Source: Betaproteobacteria bacterium
GTDB lineage: Bacteria; Pseudomonadota; Gammaproteobacteria; Burkholderiales; Thiobacillaceae
DNA length: 15,333 nucleotides
Direction of reading: 5' to 3'
Assembly (NCBI GenBank): GCA_016873905.1
Contig: VGVU01000021.1
Span: forward strand, 1 to 15,333
Part shown: piece by piece, positions 14,141-15,333 of the stretch
How the letters are laid out: each line of letters opens with the position of its first letter
Position numbering within the stretch: the first letter of the stretch is position 1
Notes under the pieces: generated by a model
Database searches by the model: none
What the model was told of the DNA's origin: nothing
Seen by the model: the letters and a program-made list of their open reading frames with translations, nothing else
Made by a program: the position numbers and the translations under genes

Positions 14141-15333
14141 ATGACCGATAGCCTCGACCTCAATATTGCTGGCATGACCTGCGCCGCCTGTTCGGCGCGG
14201 CTGGAGCGCGTTCTCAACGCGCAACCCGGGGTCGAATCGGCCTGGGTCAATCTGGCCCGCGAGACGGCGCGCATCCGCTACCGGAGCGCCGAGACCGGCC
14301 CGGACGCACTGATCGCCACCGTGGCCGCGGCCGGTTTCAGCGCCACGCCCATCGACCCCAACGCCCGTGCCGCCGAACAGGCCGCCAAGGCGACCCGCTT
14401 GCGCCGCGAAGGCTGGGTCTTCGCCATCGCCGCCCTGCTCAGCCTGCCGCTGGTCGTGCAGATGTTTTTCATGGGCGGCAGCGCGGACGGCCAACAGCAC
14501 GCCGGCCTGCCGCTCTGGCTGCAATGGGCGCTGGCCACGCCGGTGCAGTTCTGGGCCGGGGCGCGTTTTTACCGGGGCGCCTGGCACGCCCTGCGCAGCG
14601 GCGGCGCCAACATGGATGTGCTGGTCGCGCTCGGCACCAGCGCCGCCTATTTTTACAGCACGGTCGTCTGGCTCACCGCGCCGCACGGCATGGTCTATTT
14701 CGAGGCCGCCGCGGCGGTCATCACCCTGGTGCGGCTCGGCAAGCTGCTGGAGGCCCGGGCCAAGGCGGGCACGAGCACCGCCATCGAGGGCCTGATCCGC
14801 CTGCAGCCACAAACGGCGCGCGTGCTGCGCGAGCGGGATGGCGAGACTAGCGAGGTCGAGGTTCCCATCGCTGACCTGCGCCCCGGTGATCGCGTCCGGG
14901 TTCGGGCCGGCGAGCGCATTGCCGTCGATGGCGAGGTCCTGGACGGCCAATCAAGCGTGGACGAGGCCCTGCTCACCGGCGAAAGTCTGCCGCTCGAAAA
15001 ACGGCCCGGGGCGCCCGTTTATGCCGGCACCCAGAATCTGGCCGGAACCCTCACCCTGGTGGCGCACGGCGTCGGCGAACAGACCCAACTCATGGAGATT
15101 GTGCGCCTGACCGAGGCCGCTGCCGGCTCCAAGGCCCCGATCCAGGCCCTGGCCGACCGCGTCTCGGCGGTCTTCGTACCGGCCATTCTGGTCTTGGCCG
15201 CCCTCACCCTGGCCGGCTGGTGGCTGTTCACGGGTGATGCCCTGAGCGGCTTTGTGCCCGCCGTCGCCGTCCTTGTCATCGCCTGCCCCTGCGCCCTGGG
15301 GCTCGCCACGCCAACGGCGGTCGTGGTCGGCCT
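14141..15333 (+). CDS. copA: Copper-translocating P-type ATPase (CopA-like), 3' end outside window
   Basis: This is the first 397 codons of a P1B-type metal-exporting ATPase; the window ends before the stop. An N-terminal heavy-metal-associated domain carries GMTCAAC (Cys14, Cys17). Hydrophobic helices follow, then ANMDVLVALGT, typical of copper ATPases. The actuator-domain TGES is at 279-282 and the intramembrane copper site CPCALGLATP begins at Cys382. The phosphorylation and nucleotide domains lie beyond the window. CPC with a CxxC metal-binding domain suggests Cu(I) export, not nickel. It starts one base after the hypX stop with no promoter between them, so it may be co-transcribed. By eye it is richer in G and C than the hyp genes (some lines above 75 percent). 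Confidence 0.92.
   Translation, partial: MTDSLDLNIAGMTCAACSARLERVLNAQPGVESAWVNLARETARIRYRSAETGPDALIATVAAAGFSATPIDPNARAAEQAAKATRLRREGWVFAIAALLSLPLVVQMFFMGGSADGQQHAGLPLWLQWALATPVQFWAGARFYRGAWHALRSGGANMDVLVALGTSAAYFYSTVVWLTAPHGMVYFEAAAAVITLVRLGKLLEARAKAGTSTAIEGLIRLQPQTARVLRERDGETSEVEVPIADLRPGDRVRVRAGERIAVDGEVLDGQSSVDEALLTGESLPLEKRPGAPVYAGTQNLAGTLTLVAHGVGEQTQLMEIVRLTEAAAGSKAPIQALADRVSAVFVPAILVLAALTLAGWWLFTGDALSGFVPAVAVLVIACPCALGLATPTAVVVG

Noticed and set aside
13937..14950. 337-residue open frame on the minus strand across hypX and the ATPase
   Set aside because: It spans two clear plus-strand genes and has low-complexity, Gly/Ala/Arg-rich sequence typical of antisense frames.
1..15333. CRISPR array, tRNA, rRNA, insertion sequence or phage genes
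   Set aside because: No regularly spaced repeats, RNA gene motifs, transposase or integrase sequences were seen; nearly all bases are in hydrogenase-related genes.

Overview
The window carries a complete, tightly packed [NiFe]-hydrogenase locus, all on the + strand. It encodes a periplasm-facing, membrane-anchored uptake enzyme of the HybOABC (E. coli hydrogenase-2, group 1c) type, its maturation protease and a nickel/metal permease. A full set of accessory genes for the NiFe(CN)2CO cofactor follows. The GC-rich coding sequence, the Tat-exported small subunit and the gene order hypA-B-F-C-D-E-X point to a proteobacterium. The hyp order matches, from memory, that next to the membrane-bound hydrogenase of Cupriavidus (Ralstonia), so a betaproteobacterium is most likely. 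This taxonomic reading is inference, not proof.

Layout. Bases 1-217 contain no recognisable gene. They hold an AT-rich control region with two FNR/CRP-like boxes (64-77, 146-159), a perfect 18-bp palindrome (102-119), and a 9-bp inverted repeat whose right arm touches the first start codon. Bases 218-5828 encode the structural genes hybO, hybA, hybB and hybC plus the protease hybD. Bases 5875-6474 encode HupE. A strong intrinsic terminator (6489-6514) separates this block from hypA, B, F, C, D, E and X (6520-14139). One base after hypX begins a CPx-type copper P-ATPase (14141 to the window end, truncated by the window edge).

How it works together. HybC holds the Ni-Fe site and splits H2. Electrons pass through three Fe-S clusters in HybO, then HybA (four 4Fe-4S clusters) and HybB (NrfD-type membrane protein) to quinone. 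HypC/D/E/F build Fe(CN)2CO, and HypX probably supplies CO from formyl-tetrahydrofolate under oxic conditions. HypA/HypB insert nickel, HupE brings in metal, and HybD trims the HybC tail to close the site. Most genes abut or overlap by 1-4 bases, so each block is probably translationally coupled.

The overall system is known biology. Points worth a second look are: HypX paired with a hydrogenase whose small subunit lacks the oxygen-tolerance cysteines; a terminator placed exactly where the hypA ribosome site should be; the structured hybO leader; a longer, cysteine-containing cleavable tail on HybC; an extra cysteine beside the medial cluster; no HybE-type chaperone; and a copper ATPase joined to the end of the operon.
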